The notes: generated by a model from the letters alone, not told the origin. A DNA stretch of 64,000 nucleotides from Paenibacillus shirakamiensis (GCF_017874255.1 NZ_JAGGLD010000001.1:1-64000), one strand, 5' to 3'; shown: positions 29,392-39,499, numbered from the stretch's first letter. Made by a program: numbers and translations.

Positions 29392-29595
29392 GTGCCTGTA
29401 TTGATTAAATATGCCGCTTTGCCTCTGCCTTTAATTACACAAGGAAAAGTAGAGGATCGTAATTTAGAGCAAATCCAGCAAACCCGATTTTGGTTGAAGA
29501 ATCAGATTCAGTTCAAGGGATTCCATGACTTCAAAGAGGTAGTTCTGTGCACGATTGATCACAAAGGCAGAATTTATGTGGACGCAGGTAACTAA
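29392..29595 (+). CDS. Small DUF421/YetF C-terminal-like protein
   Basis: 67 aa, no membrane segment. The pattern PLPLITQGKVEDRNLEQ, then a stretch to VVLCTIDHKGRIYVD, matches the soluble tail of DUF421 (YetF) membrane proteins, but the membrane part is absent and nothing upstream encodes it. AGGAAAGGGG ahead of GTG 29392 supports real translation. Its stop lies four bases from the end of convergent spoVB, with no terminator between. In B. subtilis the full-length DUF421 gene yrbG sits near here, so this may be a shortened descendant or a trimmed variant. Confidence 0.65.
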   Translation: MPVLIKYAALPLPLITQGKVEDRNLEQIQQTRFWLKNQIQFKGFHDFKEVVLCTIDHKGRIYVDAGN

Positions 29596-29598
29596 AGT

Positions 29599-31170
29599 TT
29601 AAGCAAACCATTTTCCAATGTAAGGTACGCGCTGTAAATCACTTCGGTCGACCAAACGGAGCAAAGCGATAAGGGCTAGATACAATAGTATACCTGCCGC
29701 CGAAGTGAGGAAGAAATGGAGCCACATTTTTGAACTTAACTGGATTTCGTTGAATAATAAGCTAACTCCCGCAGCCATAATGATCATGCCCGCCGCAATC
29801 TTTGTGAAGTCTAGCCAAGGAATATGATAATTCAATACTTTAGCTACGGAGTAGGCATGTAATAACGTAACAATCACAACATTGGCGATAATGGCAAGAA
29901 CTGCACCATAAATACCAAAGGCAGGATTCGAGGCTAGGTACAGAATGAGTCCAATTTTGATAATAGCTCCAATCAGAGTATTACGAAGGGCTTTTCCAGG
30001 TTGATCGAGTGCTTGAAGGGCTGCCTGTAGGGGACCTTGCAAATAGATAAGAAGTGCAAAGGGAGCCATCCATCTAAGCATGCCTGCAATGTCGCTATTA
30101 CGGTAAAGGAGTACACATAACGGCTCTGCCATGACATACATAATGACGGCAAAAGGAGCGCCTGATACGAGTGCGAGCTTTATGGATTGATGAAGTCTCT
30201 TATGAATCGTTCTCATATCCCCACGAGCTTGTGCCTCTGCGAGCGATGGTACCAAAGAAATGGATAAAGAAGCAGTGAGGGCTCCGGGAAGCAGCAGGAT
30301 GGGGATGATCATGCCTTGCAATGCACCGTACTGCGCAGTAGCTACTGCGGTAGCCACCCCAGCAAGAGCTAAACTTCGTGCGGTAGTAATGGATTCGAGC
30401 AAATAAGAAAGGGAACCGATGAGGCGTCCTCCGGTTACGGGAAGAGCAATGCCTAGAATTCTGTGCACAGCTTTGCGAGGAGTCAGCTCTTCAGCGATAT
30501 TACTTCCTTCAAGCTCAGCTTCCTCTCCATGGTTCTTAGATCGTACTCTTCGTAACTGAAGGAGAAGTACAATCATCCCCACGATTTCTCCCGCAACTAC
30601 GCCTAACATGGCCCCAGCAGCTCCATATTCAATGCCCATGGGAAGTAATAGATAGGAGAACCATAATACACATAAAATACGGGTTAGCGTCTCCATAATG
30701 GAGGAACTGGCAGAGGGGATCATATCTTGTCTGCCTTGAAAATATCCACGATAGACGGAGGAGACGGCTACAATTACAATCATCGGACTCATACTAATGA
30801 AGGTATGGTATACTCGGCTATCCGGAAGGATGTACTGGGTAATCCATGAAGCACCGAACAGGCAAATAAAGGTGAACAGAAATCCAGCACCAAGGGAAAG
30901 GGCTAGACTTGTACGTAAAATGACTTTAGTTCGTTCAGGTTTGCCTGCAATTTCAGCTTCGGCTACTAGCTTGGCTACAGCCAGTGGAATCCCCCCGGAT
31001 ATAATGGTTACAATAACTAGAAAAAAGGGATATCCTAATTGGTACAGTCCTACCCCTTCAGCACCAATAATCCGAGGCAGAAGAATGCGGGGAATAAATC
31101 CGAGTATTCGGTTAATAATTCCGGCAGCGAGCAAAATCATAGTCCCGTGGATAAAAGATTGTCTATTCAC
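29599..31170 (-). CDS. spoVB: SpoVB, stage V sporulation protein B
   Basis: 523-aa polytopic membrane protein of the MOP/MVF flippase family, with many hydrophobic segments and the N-terminal IHGTMILLAAGIINRILGF typical of SpoVB. It is thought to flip a lipid-linked precursor for spore cortex peptidoglycan. The start is GTG 31170 behind AGAGGATG. Convergent with the small gene on its left and divergent from comN on its right. Confidence 0.9.
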   Translation of the reverse strand: MNRQSFIHGTMILLAAGIINRILGFIPRILLPRIIGAEGVGLYQLGYPFFLVIVTIISGGIPLAVAKLVAEAEIAGKPERTKVILRTSLALSLGAGFLFTFICLFGASWITQYILPDSRVYHTFISMSPMIVIVAVSSVYRGYFQGRQDMIPSASSSIMETLTRILCVLWFSYLLLPMGIEYGAAGAMLGVVAGEIVGMIVLLLQLRRVRSKNHGEEAELEGSNIAEELTPRKAVHRILGIALPVTGGRLIGSLSYLLESITTARSLALAGVATAVATAQYGALQGMIIPILLLPGALTASLSISLVPSLAEAQARGDMRTIHKRLHQSIKLALVSGAPFAVIMYVMAEPLCVLLYRNSDIAGMLRWMAPFALLIYLQGPLQAALQALDQPGKALRNTLIGAIIKIGLILYLASNPAFGIYGAVLAIIANVVIVTLLHAYSVAKVLNYHIPWLDFTKIAAGMIIMAAGVSLLFNEIQLSSKMWLHFFLTSAAGILLYLALIALLRLVDRSDLQRVPYIGKWFA

Positions 31171-31349
31171 TATTCATCCTCTTCTCCCCTTTGTGTCATA
31201 CGTACCCGAAGGGGCACAATACAAGCTCTCAGTTATCCTTATGCGAGACCTGTCCTGCTTCATGACATGTGTTTTTAGTCCTAAGAAGCAGGAATTGAGC
31301 AAGAGAGGTCGAATGAGATAATAGGGAACGAACTAGAAGGAGGATTCCG

Positions 31350-31610
31350 ATGGAAGATGAACATCAGCTTACGGAAAGTCAGCTTACAGCGGCCATTCAA
31401 CAGCTTTGTCAAAGTAAAGCAGATGAATTTCGTCTTATCGGGTATGAACATGTCACCTATTCCGATGTGTGGGAGTGCGTGAGTTCCAAATATAAGAAGG
31501 ACATCATTCCTCCTATGCACGAGTTGGTTAATGATATTTTGTCACTAAAAGTTATGAAATTTATGAATTTTCTTACGATATCCGCTTATAAGGGATCCCA
31601 TTTTAACTAA
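31350..31610 (+). CDS. comN: ComN-like post-transcriptional regulator
   Basis: 86 aa. The segment ADEFRLIGYEHVTYSDVWEC and the block KKDIIPPMHELVNDILSL match ComN (YrzD), which raises comE mRNA levels and binds DivIVA in B. subtilis. GGAGGATTCCG precedes ATG. The stop codon lies inside the terminator hairpin. Confidence 0.8.
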   Translation: MEDEHQLTESQLTAAIQQLCQSKADEFRLIGYEHVTYSDVWECVSSKYKKDIIPPMHELVNDILSLKVMKFMNFLTISAYKGSHFN

Positions 31611-31624
31611 TGGGATTTTTTTTG
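31593..31624 (+). terminator. Terminator overlapping the end of comN
   Basis: ATCCCATT and AATGGGAT pair around TTAACT, followed by eight T; the TAA of comN is at 31608-31610. Confidence 0.9.
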
Positions 31625-31643
31625 TGTGACAAAATATGATAAA

Positions 31644-31672
31644 TTGACGGTCTTTTCCCACATCGATATAAT
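31644..31672 (+). promoter_or_regulatory. Sigma-A promoter of secDF
   Basis: TTGACG, exactly 17 bases, then TATAAT at 31667-31672. It lies 36 bases before the secD start. Confidence 0.85.
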
Positions 31673-31708
31673 AGACACATTGAGACTGAAAGGGGAAAAC
31701 AGAGCGGG

Positions 31709-32965
31709 ATGAAAAGAATCATCACATTCGTAGCTGTAATCGTTGTGTGTATTGCAGTCATGGCAGGGACAAGCCCCACATTGCTGAGTAAGATGAAGCT
31801 GGGTCTGGATTTAAAAGGAGGCTTTGAGATTTTATATCAAGCTCAGCCTATGGTACCCGGTGGCAAAATCACTAAAGAATCACTGAATCAGACCGCAGCG
31901 AGCTTGGAGAAACGTGCCAATAAGCTGGGGACAAGCGAGCCAGAAGTATCCACAGAGGGAGCGGACCGTATTCGGTTAAAACTTGCTGGGGTGAAGAATG
32001 AAGACGAAGTACGTAAGACGATTCAAAAGCCTGCTGTACTTACATTCCGTAGTAAGGATGGTAAGGAGAAATCTGCGGACCAATACAATAAGATTGAATT
32101 GAACGGTACGGATTTCACAGAGAATGGGGCCACCTATCATATTGACGAATTTAATAAGTATTATGTTGTAATTATTAAAGTGAAAGACAAAAGTAAATTA
32201 GCTGAAATTTCTAAAAGGTTATTCGGAAAAAATTTAGCTATCTATTTAGATGAGACTTTATTGTCAGCACCTACCGTAAGAGCTGAATTAACAGATGGCA
32301 CGGCCTCTATTAGTGGTGAGTACACCCGTGAAGCCGCCCAAGAATTACGTGATACCATCAATCTAGGCGCACTTCCGTTGAAATTAACAGAGAAATATTC
32401 CCAAAGTGTAGGCGCTACCTTAGGTAAGCTTTCTTTGGATCAGACACTTAGAGCGGGTATTATTGGTTCTTTAATTATTCTAATCTTTATGATTAGTGTG
32501 TATCGTATTCCAGGTCTTGTAGCCAGCTTTACGCTGATTGTCTATACTTGGATGTTAATCGCTTTCTTCTATTTCGCCGGGGTAACTTTAACCTTGCCGG
32601 GGATTGCGGCTTTTATATTAGGTATAGGTATGGCTGTAGATGCCAATATCATCACGGATGAACGGATAAAAGAAGAACTTCGTAGCGGTAAGAGCATTTT
32701 GTCTGCTGTTAAAGCGGGAAGCCGGACATCCTTCCGTACCGTTATGGATGCTCACGTTACTACATTTATTGCAGCGGCAGTTATGTATGGACTGGGTACG
32801 GGCCCAGTTAAAGGATTTGCATTCGTGCTCATGCTCGATTTGATCGTGAGTATCATTACAAATATCTTCTTCTCACGTTACCTCCTGCATCTGTTAGTTA
32901 AGGCGAATATCATCAAGAGCCCTAAAATGCTCGGTGTAAAGGAGAGTGAGATTCGTGCGCTTTAA
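31709..32965 (+). CDS. secD: SecD, preprotein translocase subunit
   Basis: 418 aa. An N-terminal membrane segment is followed by LGLDLKGGFEILYQ, the periplasmic-type P1 domain (shorter than in E. coli), and five C-terminal membrane segments with GMAVDANIITDERIKEEL. It uses the proton gradient to help pull proteins out of SecYEG. Here secD and secF are separate, overlapping genes, while B. subtilis has one fused secDF. Confidence 0.95.
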   Translation: MKRIITFVAVIVVCIAVMAGTSPTLLSKMKLGLDLKGGFEILYQAQPMVPGGKITKESLNQTAASLEKRANKLGTSEPEVSTEGADRIRLKLAGVKNEDEVRKTIQKPAVLTFRSKDGKEKSADQYNKIELNGTDFTENGATYHIDEFNKYYVVIIKVKDKSKLAEISKRLFGKNLAIYLDETLLSAPTVRAELTDGTASISGEYTREAAQELRDTINLGALPLKLTEKYSQSVGATLGKLSLDQTLRAGIIGSLIILIFMISVYRIPGLVASFTLIVYTWMLIAFFYFAGVTLTLPGIAAFILGIGMAVDANIITDERIKEELRSGKSILSAVKAGSRTSFRTVMDAHVTTFIAAAVMYGLGTGPVKGFAFVLMLDLIVSIITNIFFSRYLLHLLVKANIIKSPKMLGVKESEIRAL

Positions 32966-33863
32966 TTGGAATTTTGACTATGTAAAAGCCAGTAAGTATT
33001 TTTATACCGCTTCCATTATTCTTACAATTGTAGGAATCATCTGTTTGGCTGTGTTCAAGCTGAATTACGGCGTTGATTTTCGCGCTGGATCGAATGTGGA
33101 TGTAAAGACAAGCATTAACTTGTCCAAGGAACAAATTGAGAAGGTTCTGGTAGATACCCAACTGAATCAAAAAGATGTCCATATTACACCAGGTGAAGGC
33201 CGGGTGAACATTCGTTTCCCTGAAGTACTTAGTCCTACCCAAGAAGCAACGCTTAAAGGTGCATTAAAAGGACTGGACGCTAAGGCATCACCAGAAGTGA
33301 ACACCGTAGATCCTGAAATTGCAAAAGAGTTACAACGTAATGCGATCTATTCTGTGCTACTTGCCAGTCTAGGGATTATTGCTTATGTAACCATTCGATT
33401 CGAATGGCGTTTTGCAGTGGCTTCCATTGTGGCATTGCTGCATGATGCGTTCATGGTAATCACCGTGTTCTCTATCTTCCGCTTGGAAGTGAATTTGACG
33501 TTCATTATCGCTGTACTGACGATTGTCGGTTATTCAATTAACGATACAGTTGTTATTTTTGACCGGGTACGTGAGAACATGCGCTTTGCGAAAGTTAAAA
33601 ATCTTTCCGACCTCAAGACAGTAGTGAATCAAAGTATCGCTCAGACGATGACACGTTCGATTAATACGGTATTTACTGTATTTATTGCTTCTGTATGTTT
33701 GTTAATCTTCGGAAGCGAATCCATCCGTATGTTCTCGCTTGCGATGGTTATTGGACTTTTGTTTGGTGCTTATTCATCTATCTTTATTGCAAGCCCACTG
33801 TGGTACGCTCTTAAAGGACTTAACAAAGATGTCAAACCGAATGCGCCTAAATCTACGGTATAA
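32946..33863 (+). CDS. secF: SecF, preprotein translocase subunit
   Basis: 305 aa. Starts at GTG 32946 inside the end of secD (20-base overlap) behind AAAGGAG. It shows FKLNYGVDFRAGS, then the RND-type membrane block with VGYSINDTVVIFDRVREN. Partner of SecD. Confidence 0.95.
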   Translation: MRFVRFNWNFDYVKASKYFYTASIILTIVGIICLAVFKLNYGVDFRAGSNVDVKTSINLSKEQIEKVLVDTQLNQKDVHITPGEGRVNIRFPEVLSPTQEATLKGALKGLDAKASPEVNTVDPEIAKELQRNAIYSVLLASLGIIAYVTIRFEWRFAVASIVALLHDAFMVITVFSIFRLEVNLTFIIAVLTIVGYSINDTVVIFDRVRENMRFAKVKNLSDLKTVVNQSIAQTMTRSINTVFTVFIASVCLLIFGSESIRMFSLAMVIGLLFGAYSSIFIASPLWYALKGLNKDVKPNAPKSTV

Positions 33864-33888
33864 TTAAATTGTCTATCCGGACAAGAGA

Positions 33889-33920
33889 GAAAGCCGCGTC
33901 TATGGGTGACGCGGCTTTCT
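33889..33920 (+). terminator. Strong hairpin after secF
   Basis: GAAAGCCGCGTC and GACGCGGCTTTC pair exactly around seven bases. The T run is weak beyond the stem, so it may be a processing or partial termination site. Confidence 0.7.
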
Positions 33921-33957
33921 ACGCTTGTGCTCATGTTAATGAAGCAGGAGGGAACTT

Positions 33958-34914
33958 ATGTCTCATAAACAAATTATTCACTCCAACGCTGCGGCGTGGA
34001 CGGGAATTACGGGTCATTTGATTCTTGCTGTGTTTAAAGGGGCCATTGGTCTATTATGCGACAGCAAGGCTCTAGTTGCGGATGCATTGTTTACAGCCTC
34101 GGAAGCGGCAGAAGGCCTGGCAGAGAAATTTCGTCTACCTTTACAGAAGGACCGCTTACCCTCGGCAGGAAGAAGAACTAGCAGTGAATCCAAAGAACCT
34201 ATTCTTACTATGATCCTAACAGTATTCTTATTAATGGGGGCAGTGCAGACGGCGATCTCAGCTGTTAAAGCCATGTCAGCTAATAATATGACTTCTCCAA
34301 CCATGATGGCGGGAGTATCGATTGTTATAGCGGTTGCACTCAAAGAGGCTCTTTTTCAGTTCCAATATCGGGCTCTAAAAAAAACAAGGGAGCAAGCCCT
34401 TGACTCTTTTATGGAAAGTCGTAGATTCTCTCTTTATTCATCCATCGCGGTTCTTGTCGGGGTGTTCGGTTCAATGGCTGGGGGAGCGCTGGATATTGAG
34501 CCTTTGTTATATTTAGATCCTGCAGCGGCTCTATTTATTGCTTGTCTTATTTTGCTGCGAGGTTATCAAATGGTCACACGTTCTGTATACGGAACGTTGG
34601 TTCGAGAGTTGCAAGAGGAAAATGCGATAGACTTCATAGACACGGTACAAAGGGTATATGGCATCATCCGTGTAGAAGATCTGAAGGCTCATGAATATGG
34701 CCATTATATAGTTATTGAAGTGAAGGTTAGTGTGAATCCGAGAATATCTGTGCTAGAGGCAAGAGAGATTACTAATCGTGCTAAAGCGTTGTTAATGGGG
34801 AGATTCTCCCATGTAAGTGATGTTATGATTCAAGCTTTACCTTATGATCCAGGTTATCCTTATAAATCTAATCATGAATCAGACGCTATGGACATCCCTA
34901 CGTTGCTTCAGTAA
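33958..34914 (+). CDS. Cation diffusion facilitator-like protein with altered metal sites
   Basis: 318 aa with the CDF layout: membrane segments, then a C-terminal cytoplasmic domain (VYGIIRVEDLKAHEYG onward). The first helix motif reads ADALFTASE, keeping Asp42 but with Phe45 and Glu49 where the family usually has His or Asn and Asp. The second site, normally HxxxD before SSIAVLVG, reads SxxxS. So the usual zinc-binding residues are mostly gone. It may move another ion or have lost transport. AGGAGGGAAC precedes ATG. It stands between secF and recJ, 27 bases before recJ. Confidence 0.75.
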   Translation: MSHKQIIHSNAAAWTGITGHLILAVFKGAIGLLCDSKALVADALFTASEAAEGLAEKFRLPLQKDRLPSAGRRTSSESKEPILTMILTVFLLMGAVQTAISAVKAMSANNMTSPTMMAGVSIVIAVALKEALFQFQYRALKKTREQALDSFMESRRFSLYSSIAVLVGVFGSMAGGALDIEPLLYLDPAAALFIACLILLRGYQMVTRSVYGTLVRELQEENAIDFIDTVQRVYGIIRVEDLKAHEYGHYIVIEVKVSVNPRISVLEAREITNRAKALLMGRFSHVSDVMIQALPYDPGYPYKSNHESDAMDIPTLLQ

Positions 34915-34941
34915 CTGAATTAAGAACAGGGGGAAGACCGA

Positions 34942-37350
34942 ATGATACCGTCTAAATATGTATGGAGTTGTAAAGAGCCCGATGCTACAAAAGTAAAAGG
35001 ATTAGTAGACGAGTTGCACATTTCTACATTACTGGCTGCCCTTCTTGTTAATAGAGGAATCAATCAATCTTTTGAAGCTGAGCAATTTCTAAAAAGTTCG
35101 ATAGAGCAGTTACATGATCCTTATCTATTACACGGAATGGATCGAGCCGTATCTAGAATTAGACAAGCTTTGGAGCAGAAAGAGCATATTCTTATCTATG
35201 GAGACTATGATGCAGATGGTGTATCTTCGACTTCGTTAATGATTCGATTGATGCAGCATATCGGAGCATCTTTTGAATATTATATTCCTCATCGATCCAA
35301 GGAAGGATATGGACTTCATAATCATGCCTTAGACCAAGCTAAACATCGTGGGGTAACGCTAGTCATTACGGTAGATACGGGAATAAGTGCTGTTCAGCAG
35401 ATAGAATATGCAAAGTCATTAGGTATCGATGTCATTGTTACAGATCACCATGAACCACCTGCTATTTTGCCGAATGCTTACACCCTTGTGAATCCGAAGC
35501 TGACTGAATGTACCTATCCATTCAAAGGGTTAGCAGGTGTAGGCGTAGCTTACAAACTGGCTTGTGCACTGATTGGCGATGTACCCGAAGAATGGTTGCA
35601 GCTTGTAGCTCTGGGTACTATAGCAGATCTCATGCCTTTATCGGGTGAGAATCGAGTGCTTGTCAAGCTTGGGCTTGCGTCCATGACAGAGGAACCTATT
35701 CCCGGTATAGCTGCTTTACTACGACTAGCGGGTCATCGTGATAAATCAGTCCATTCAACGGCGGTTGGATTCGGATTAGCGCCTCGAATTAATGCAAGTG
35801 GTCGACTTGAGCATGCGAATAAAGCGGTTCATTTGCTTATTACAGAGGATGCGGAGCAATCCGATGAGGTGGCTACGGAGCTGGATCTTCTGAACCGTGA
35901 TCGCCAGCAGATGGTAGAACGCATCGTTAGCGAAGCGACGCAGCAAGTTGAAGCTAAGATTCGTGAGCATCGATCAGTTCCTGATGTCATTGTAATTGCC
36001 GGTGAGGGATGGAATGTGGGTGTTGTCGGAATTGTGGCTTCTAAAATACTGGATCGTTATTATAGACCGACCATCGTACTCGGTATCGATGCGGATACAG
36101 GGCACTGTAAAGGGTCAGCTCGTTCTATACCTGGCTATGACATGTATCAAGCCTTAACAGCCTGTGCAGACCTGTTAGAACATTATGGAGGACACCCTGC
36201 TGCGGCTGGGATGTCACTGGATCGAGTTCATTTGGATGAATTTGAGCTTAGGCTGAATCAATGGGGGGCTGATTGGCTGACCACCGAACATTTTGTTCCG
36301 GGACTTCAAGCCGATTTGGAATGTCAACTAGCTGACATCACAGTTCCAATGATTGAAGAACTAGGTTTGCTAGCTCCTTATGGAATGGGAAACTCCTGTC
36401 CAAGATTATTAATTCGAGATGCCGCAGTGGTGGATATTCGCCATATGGGCCAAGAAGGCAGACATTTAAAGATGACGGTCAAGCAAGGGCGTGCCACGAT
36501 GGAGGCTGTCGCTTTTGGTAGAGGGTATCTTGCAGACTTAATTCCTATAAATACAGCTATCCAACTTATTGTTGAAGCAGAGATCAACGAATGGAATGGA
36601 AATAGAAAACCGCAGTTAATGATTCAGGACATTAATGTCTCCCAATTGCAGGTATATGACTATAGGGGGACAGTATCTCCTGAACGTGTACTCAAGGAGC
36701 TTCATCTCAAACAGATGCAGTTGCCTTACAGTTCAGCTGCTTCATCGGCCGCCGTATGTGGCAAGGAATTAGCTATTCGTTATAATGAACAATTGTCGCA
36801 GACAGCGGTTAGGGTATATGATAGAGATTCGGGAACGGTGGAGAATCAACTCACACCATCACAAAGTTCCTCACAAGCTAAAGTTACAAGTCTATATGTA
36901 CTTGAGCTTCCTTCCACTTCAGATCATTGGGATACACTGTTGCTTCAGTGGCCACATTTAGAACGGATTTGGTTACTCCAAGCAAAGCAGGAGCGACAGC
37001 ATCAATTAGTTGCCCCTTCAAGAGAACAGTTCAAGCAGATTTATGCATTACTTCGTCATTATTGCCAGAGTTCACATACTTTAGATGAAATCGTGAACTT
37101 ACTCGTTCGTCATAGTGGACTGACAAAAAGAATGGTGCAGTTCATTTTAGATGTATTTGAAGATTTGGACTTCATTAAGCAAAATGATGGCAATCTATCT
37201 CTTAATGGATCTCCCTCGAAGCAACCATTGGATTCCTCTGTGAAGTATCAGAGTCTTCAGTTGCTGGCTGAAATGGAACAGATTCTTTCCTACGGAGAAA
37301 CTGAGCAAGTGAGACAATGGATAAGTTCCAGAATTCAAGGGGCATGCTGA
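34942..37350 (+). CDS. recJ: RecJ, single-strand-specific 5'-3' exonuclease
   Basis: 802 aa. DHH motifs are visible in YGDYDADGVSS, VITVDTGIS, VTDHHEPP and the DHHA1 end GHPAAAGMS, followed by an OB-like domain and the longer C-terminal extension seen in Bacillales RecJ. It resects 5' ends in RecF-type repair. GGGGGAAG precedes ATG. Confidence 0.95.
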   Translation: MIPSKYVWSCKEPDATKVKGLVDELHISTLLAALLVNRGINQSFEAEQFLKSSIEQLHDPYLLHGMDRAVSRIRQALEQKEHILIYGDYDADGVSSTSLMIRLMQHIGASFEYYIPHRSKEGYGLHNHALDQAKHRGVTLVITVDTGISAVQQIEYAKSLGIDVIVTDHHEPPAILPNAYTLVNPKLTECTYPFKGLAGVGVAYKLACALIGDVPEEWLQLVALGTIADLMPLSGENRVLVKLGLASMTEEPIPGIAALLRLAGHRDKSVHSTAVGFGLAPRINASGRLEHANKAVHLLITEDAEQSDEVATELDLLNRDRQQMVERIVSEATQQVEAKIREHRSVPDVIVIAGEGWNVGVVGIVASKILDRYYRPTIVLGIDADTGHCKGSARSIPGYDMYQALTACADLLEHYGGHPAAAGMSLDRVHLDEFELRLNQWGADWLTTEHFVPGLQADLECQLADITVPMIEELGLLAPYGMGNSCPRLLIRDAAVVDIRHMGQEGRHLKMTVKQGRATMEAVAFGRGYLADLIPINTAIQLIVEAEINEWNGNRKPQLMIQDINVSQLQVYDYRGTVSPERVLKELHLKQMQLPYSSAASSAAVCGKELAIRYNEQLSQTAVRVYDRDSGTVENQLTPSQSSSQAKVTSLYVLELPSTSDHWDTLLLQWPHLERIWLLQAKQERQHQLVAPSREQFKQIYALLRHYCQSSHTLDEIVNLLVRHSGLTKRMVQFILDVFEDLDFIKQNDGNLSLNGSPSKQPLDSSVKYQSLQLLAEMEQILSYGETEQVRQWISSRIQGAC

Positions 37351-37419
37351 TTATAGGTGGTTCCAAGAATGAACAAGATAATATACAACACATGGTAAGC
37401 AGATGAAGGAGAGATACAA

Positions 37420-37932
37420 TTGGATCTTAAAGATTATATCCGTGTAATTGAAGATTTTCCGCAACCAGGTATTAGTTTTAAAGATATTACGACGTTGCTA
37501 AATGATGGCGCTAAATATCGTCAAGCGATTGATGAATTAAAGGAACTAGTGTCCGAACTTAAAATAGATCTTATTGCAGGTCCGGAAGCACGTGGATTTG
37601 TAATTGGTGCTCCACTTGCCTATGCGCTGGGTGTAGGTTTTGTGCCGATTCGCAAGAGTGGCAAGCTTCCCTATGATACGATTGAAATTGGTTACGACTT
37701 GGAATACGGTAAAGATACTCTAGCTATGCATAGTGACGCGATCAAACCTGGACAGAATGTACTTATAGCTGATGATCTACTAGCTACTGGGGGGACCATT
37801 TCTACTTCCGTTGAGCTTGTTAAAAAGCTTGGTGGTAACGTTATTGGTACCGCCTTCTTGATTGAGCTTGTTGATTTGAATGGACGAGCTAAATTAGATG
37901 GAATTGATGTATTCACATTACTAACTTATTAA
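37420..37932 (+). CDS. apt: Adenine phosphoribosyltransferase
   Basis: 170 aa. It has the PRPP motif [13 protein letters not shown] and the Apt signature [16 protein letters not shown]. It converts adenine and PRPP to AMP. The start is TTG 37420 behind AAGGAGAG. Confidence 0.96.
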   Translation: MDLKDYIRVIEDFPQPGISFKDITTLLNDGAKYRQAIDELKELVSELKIDLIAGPEARGFVIGAPLAYALGVGFVPIRKSGKLPYDTIEIGYDLEYGKDTLAMHSDAIKPGQNVLIADDLLATGGTISTSVELVKKLGGNVIGTAFLIELVDLNGRAKLDGIDVFTLLTY

Positions 37933-37983
37933 AATCGTTGATTTCCCCGGAAATAAATTTTAGAACTATTCATTGGGAACATT

Positions 37984-38040
37984 AAAAAAAAAAGGTGACC
38001 TGATTGAGCCGCTTAGGCTGTCAGGTCACCTTTTTTTTCT
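37984..38040. terminator. Bidirectional terminator between apt and uraA
   Basis: AAAGGTGACCTGA and TCAGGTCACCTTT pair, with A runs before and T runs after, so it can end both convergent genes. Confidence 0.9.
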
Positions 38041-38063
38041 AAATAGAAGAACTATTTATCATG

Positions 38064-39359
38064 CTAATGTTTTTGCACCGTTTCATCCTTATCATTGGAC
38101 CAACCCATGACATCAATGAATTTAAAGAACAAGGCGAAGAGAATGCCGACAATGGTTGCTAAAGCCATGCCTTTAAGTTCTACAGAACCTAAAGTTAGCT
38201 TGGCTCCGCTAATTCCAATCACAAGAATTACGGTAGCCAAAATCATGTTCGTGGCTTTAGAGAAATCTACCTTTTGCTCCACAAAGATACGGAGACCAGA
38301 TGCAGCAATGACGCCAAACAGAAGGAGGGAGACCCCGCCCATGACAGGAATCGGAATGTTAGCAATAATGGCTGAGAATTTACCACAGATGGATAGCAAG
38401 ATGGCAAAGATGGAAGCGCCACCGATGACATAAATGGAATAGACACGGGTGAGAGCCATAACACCGATATTCTCACCATAAGTTGTGTTGGGAGTAGATC
38501 CTACGAATCCAGATAAAACGGTCGAGATTCCGTTCCCGATTAGGGATCGATCTAAACCTGGATCCTTCGATAAATCTTTACCAACAATATTGCTTGTAAC
38601 TAGCAAGTGACCAATATGTTCCACGATGACAACGAGAGCTACAGGGACGATCGTAATAATTGCAGAGAGGTCCCACTGCGGAGTAGACACTTTTGGAAGG
38701 GAGATCCAATGGGCAGCCGCTATCGCATCCGTATTCACTTTTCCATATATTAAAGCTAGTACATAACCTGTCACGATCCCAATTAGGATATGAATAATTT
38801 TAGGAAAGCCTCGAAAGAGTACGGCTCCGATAATAGTCACGCCAAGTGTCGTCATAGATAATGTTATATCCGTAAGATTGGGGGTCCAAGCTGTACCGGG
38901 TGTGCTGTTAATGATGCCAGCCATACCCGAGGCTACAGGTACAAGTTCAAGTCCAATGACAGCTACGATAGCTCCCATAGCAGCAGGGGGGAAGACAACA
39001 TTTATCCAAACAGTTCCGGCGTATTTGACGATAAGTCCAACCAGAATAAAGATAATCCCTGTAATGATAAAGGCGCCTAAAGCGAGCGAATATCCATTGC
39101 TCTTATGTAAGCTTAATACGCTCAATACGGGTGAGATAAAGGCAAAGCTAGATCCTAAGTAAGCCGGAATCTTTGCTTTACAGATGAGGATGTACAATAA
39201 TGTTCCAATCCCATTCATTAACAGAATCATGCCTGGATCTACTCCGAATAAGTTGGGAACTAGTACCGTACTTCCAAACATAGCGAACAAATGCTGCATA
39301 CTGAGAAGAATGCCGGGGCCTACAGGGACTTTCTGATTGACTTGAATTTCACGTTGCAA
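38064..39359 (-). CDS. uraA: Uracil permease, NCS2 family
   Basis: About 431 aa, polytopic. It has QHLFAMFGSTVLVPNLFG, the substrate-helix motif GNGISTVLSGFVGSTPNTTYGENIG (partly quoted: GFVGSTPNTTYGEN) and the conserved AMGAIVAVIGLELVP. Closest to UraA/PyrP proton-uracil symporters. AAGGAG lies eleven bases before TTG 39359, which I prefer over GTG 39371. The gene interrupts the recJ-apt-relA order known from Bacillus and points the other way. I see no clear PyrR site upstream. Confidence 0.9.
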   Translation of the reverse strand: MQREIQVNQKVPVGPGILLSMQHLFAMFGSTVLVPNLFGVDPGMILLMNGIGTLLYILICKAKIPAYLGSSFAFISPVLSVLSLHKSNGYSLALGAFIITGIIFILVGLIVKYAGTVWINVVFPPAAMGAIVAVIGLELVPVASGMAGIINSTPGTAWTPNLTDITLSMTTLGVTIIGAVLFRGFPKIIHILIGIVTGYVLALIYGKVNTDAIAAAHWISLPKVSTPQWDLSAIITIVPVALVVIVEHIGHLLVTSNIVGKDLSKDPGLDRSLIGNGISTVLSGFVGSTPNTTYGENIGVMALTRVYSIYVIGGASIFAILLSICGKFSAIIANIPIPVMGGVSLLLFGVIAASGLRIFVEQKVDFSKATNMILATVILVIGISGAKLTLGSVELKGMALATIVGILFALFFKFIDVMGWSNDKDETVQKH

Positions 39360-39499
39360 GCTTGAACACACTCCTTATATTTTGTTGTCTAAAAAAGCAT
39401 CTTTACTAGAATAATGATTCATTCCCTTTTATTCAACAAAATTTTTCAGGGAAGAAGATATTTTTGTCAAAATGATAAGATGTATAGCTTTCCACAGAG

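Noticed and set aside
30797-31321. 174-codon frame on the plus strand over spoVB
   Set aside because: Lies antisense to the well-supported spoVB gene; proline-, arginine- and isoleucine-rich shadow translation.
31708-33863. Broken secDF fusion
   Set aside because: Both halves are complete with their own starts, and separate secD and secF genes are normal in many bacteria.
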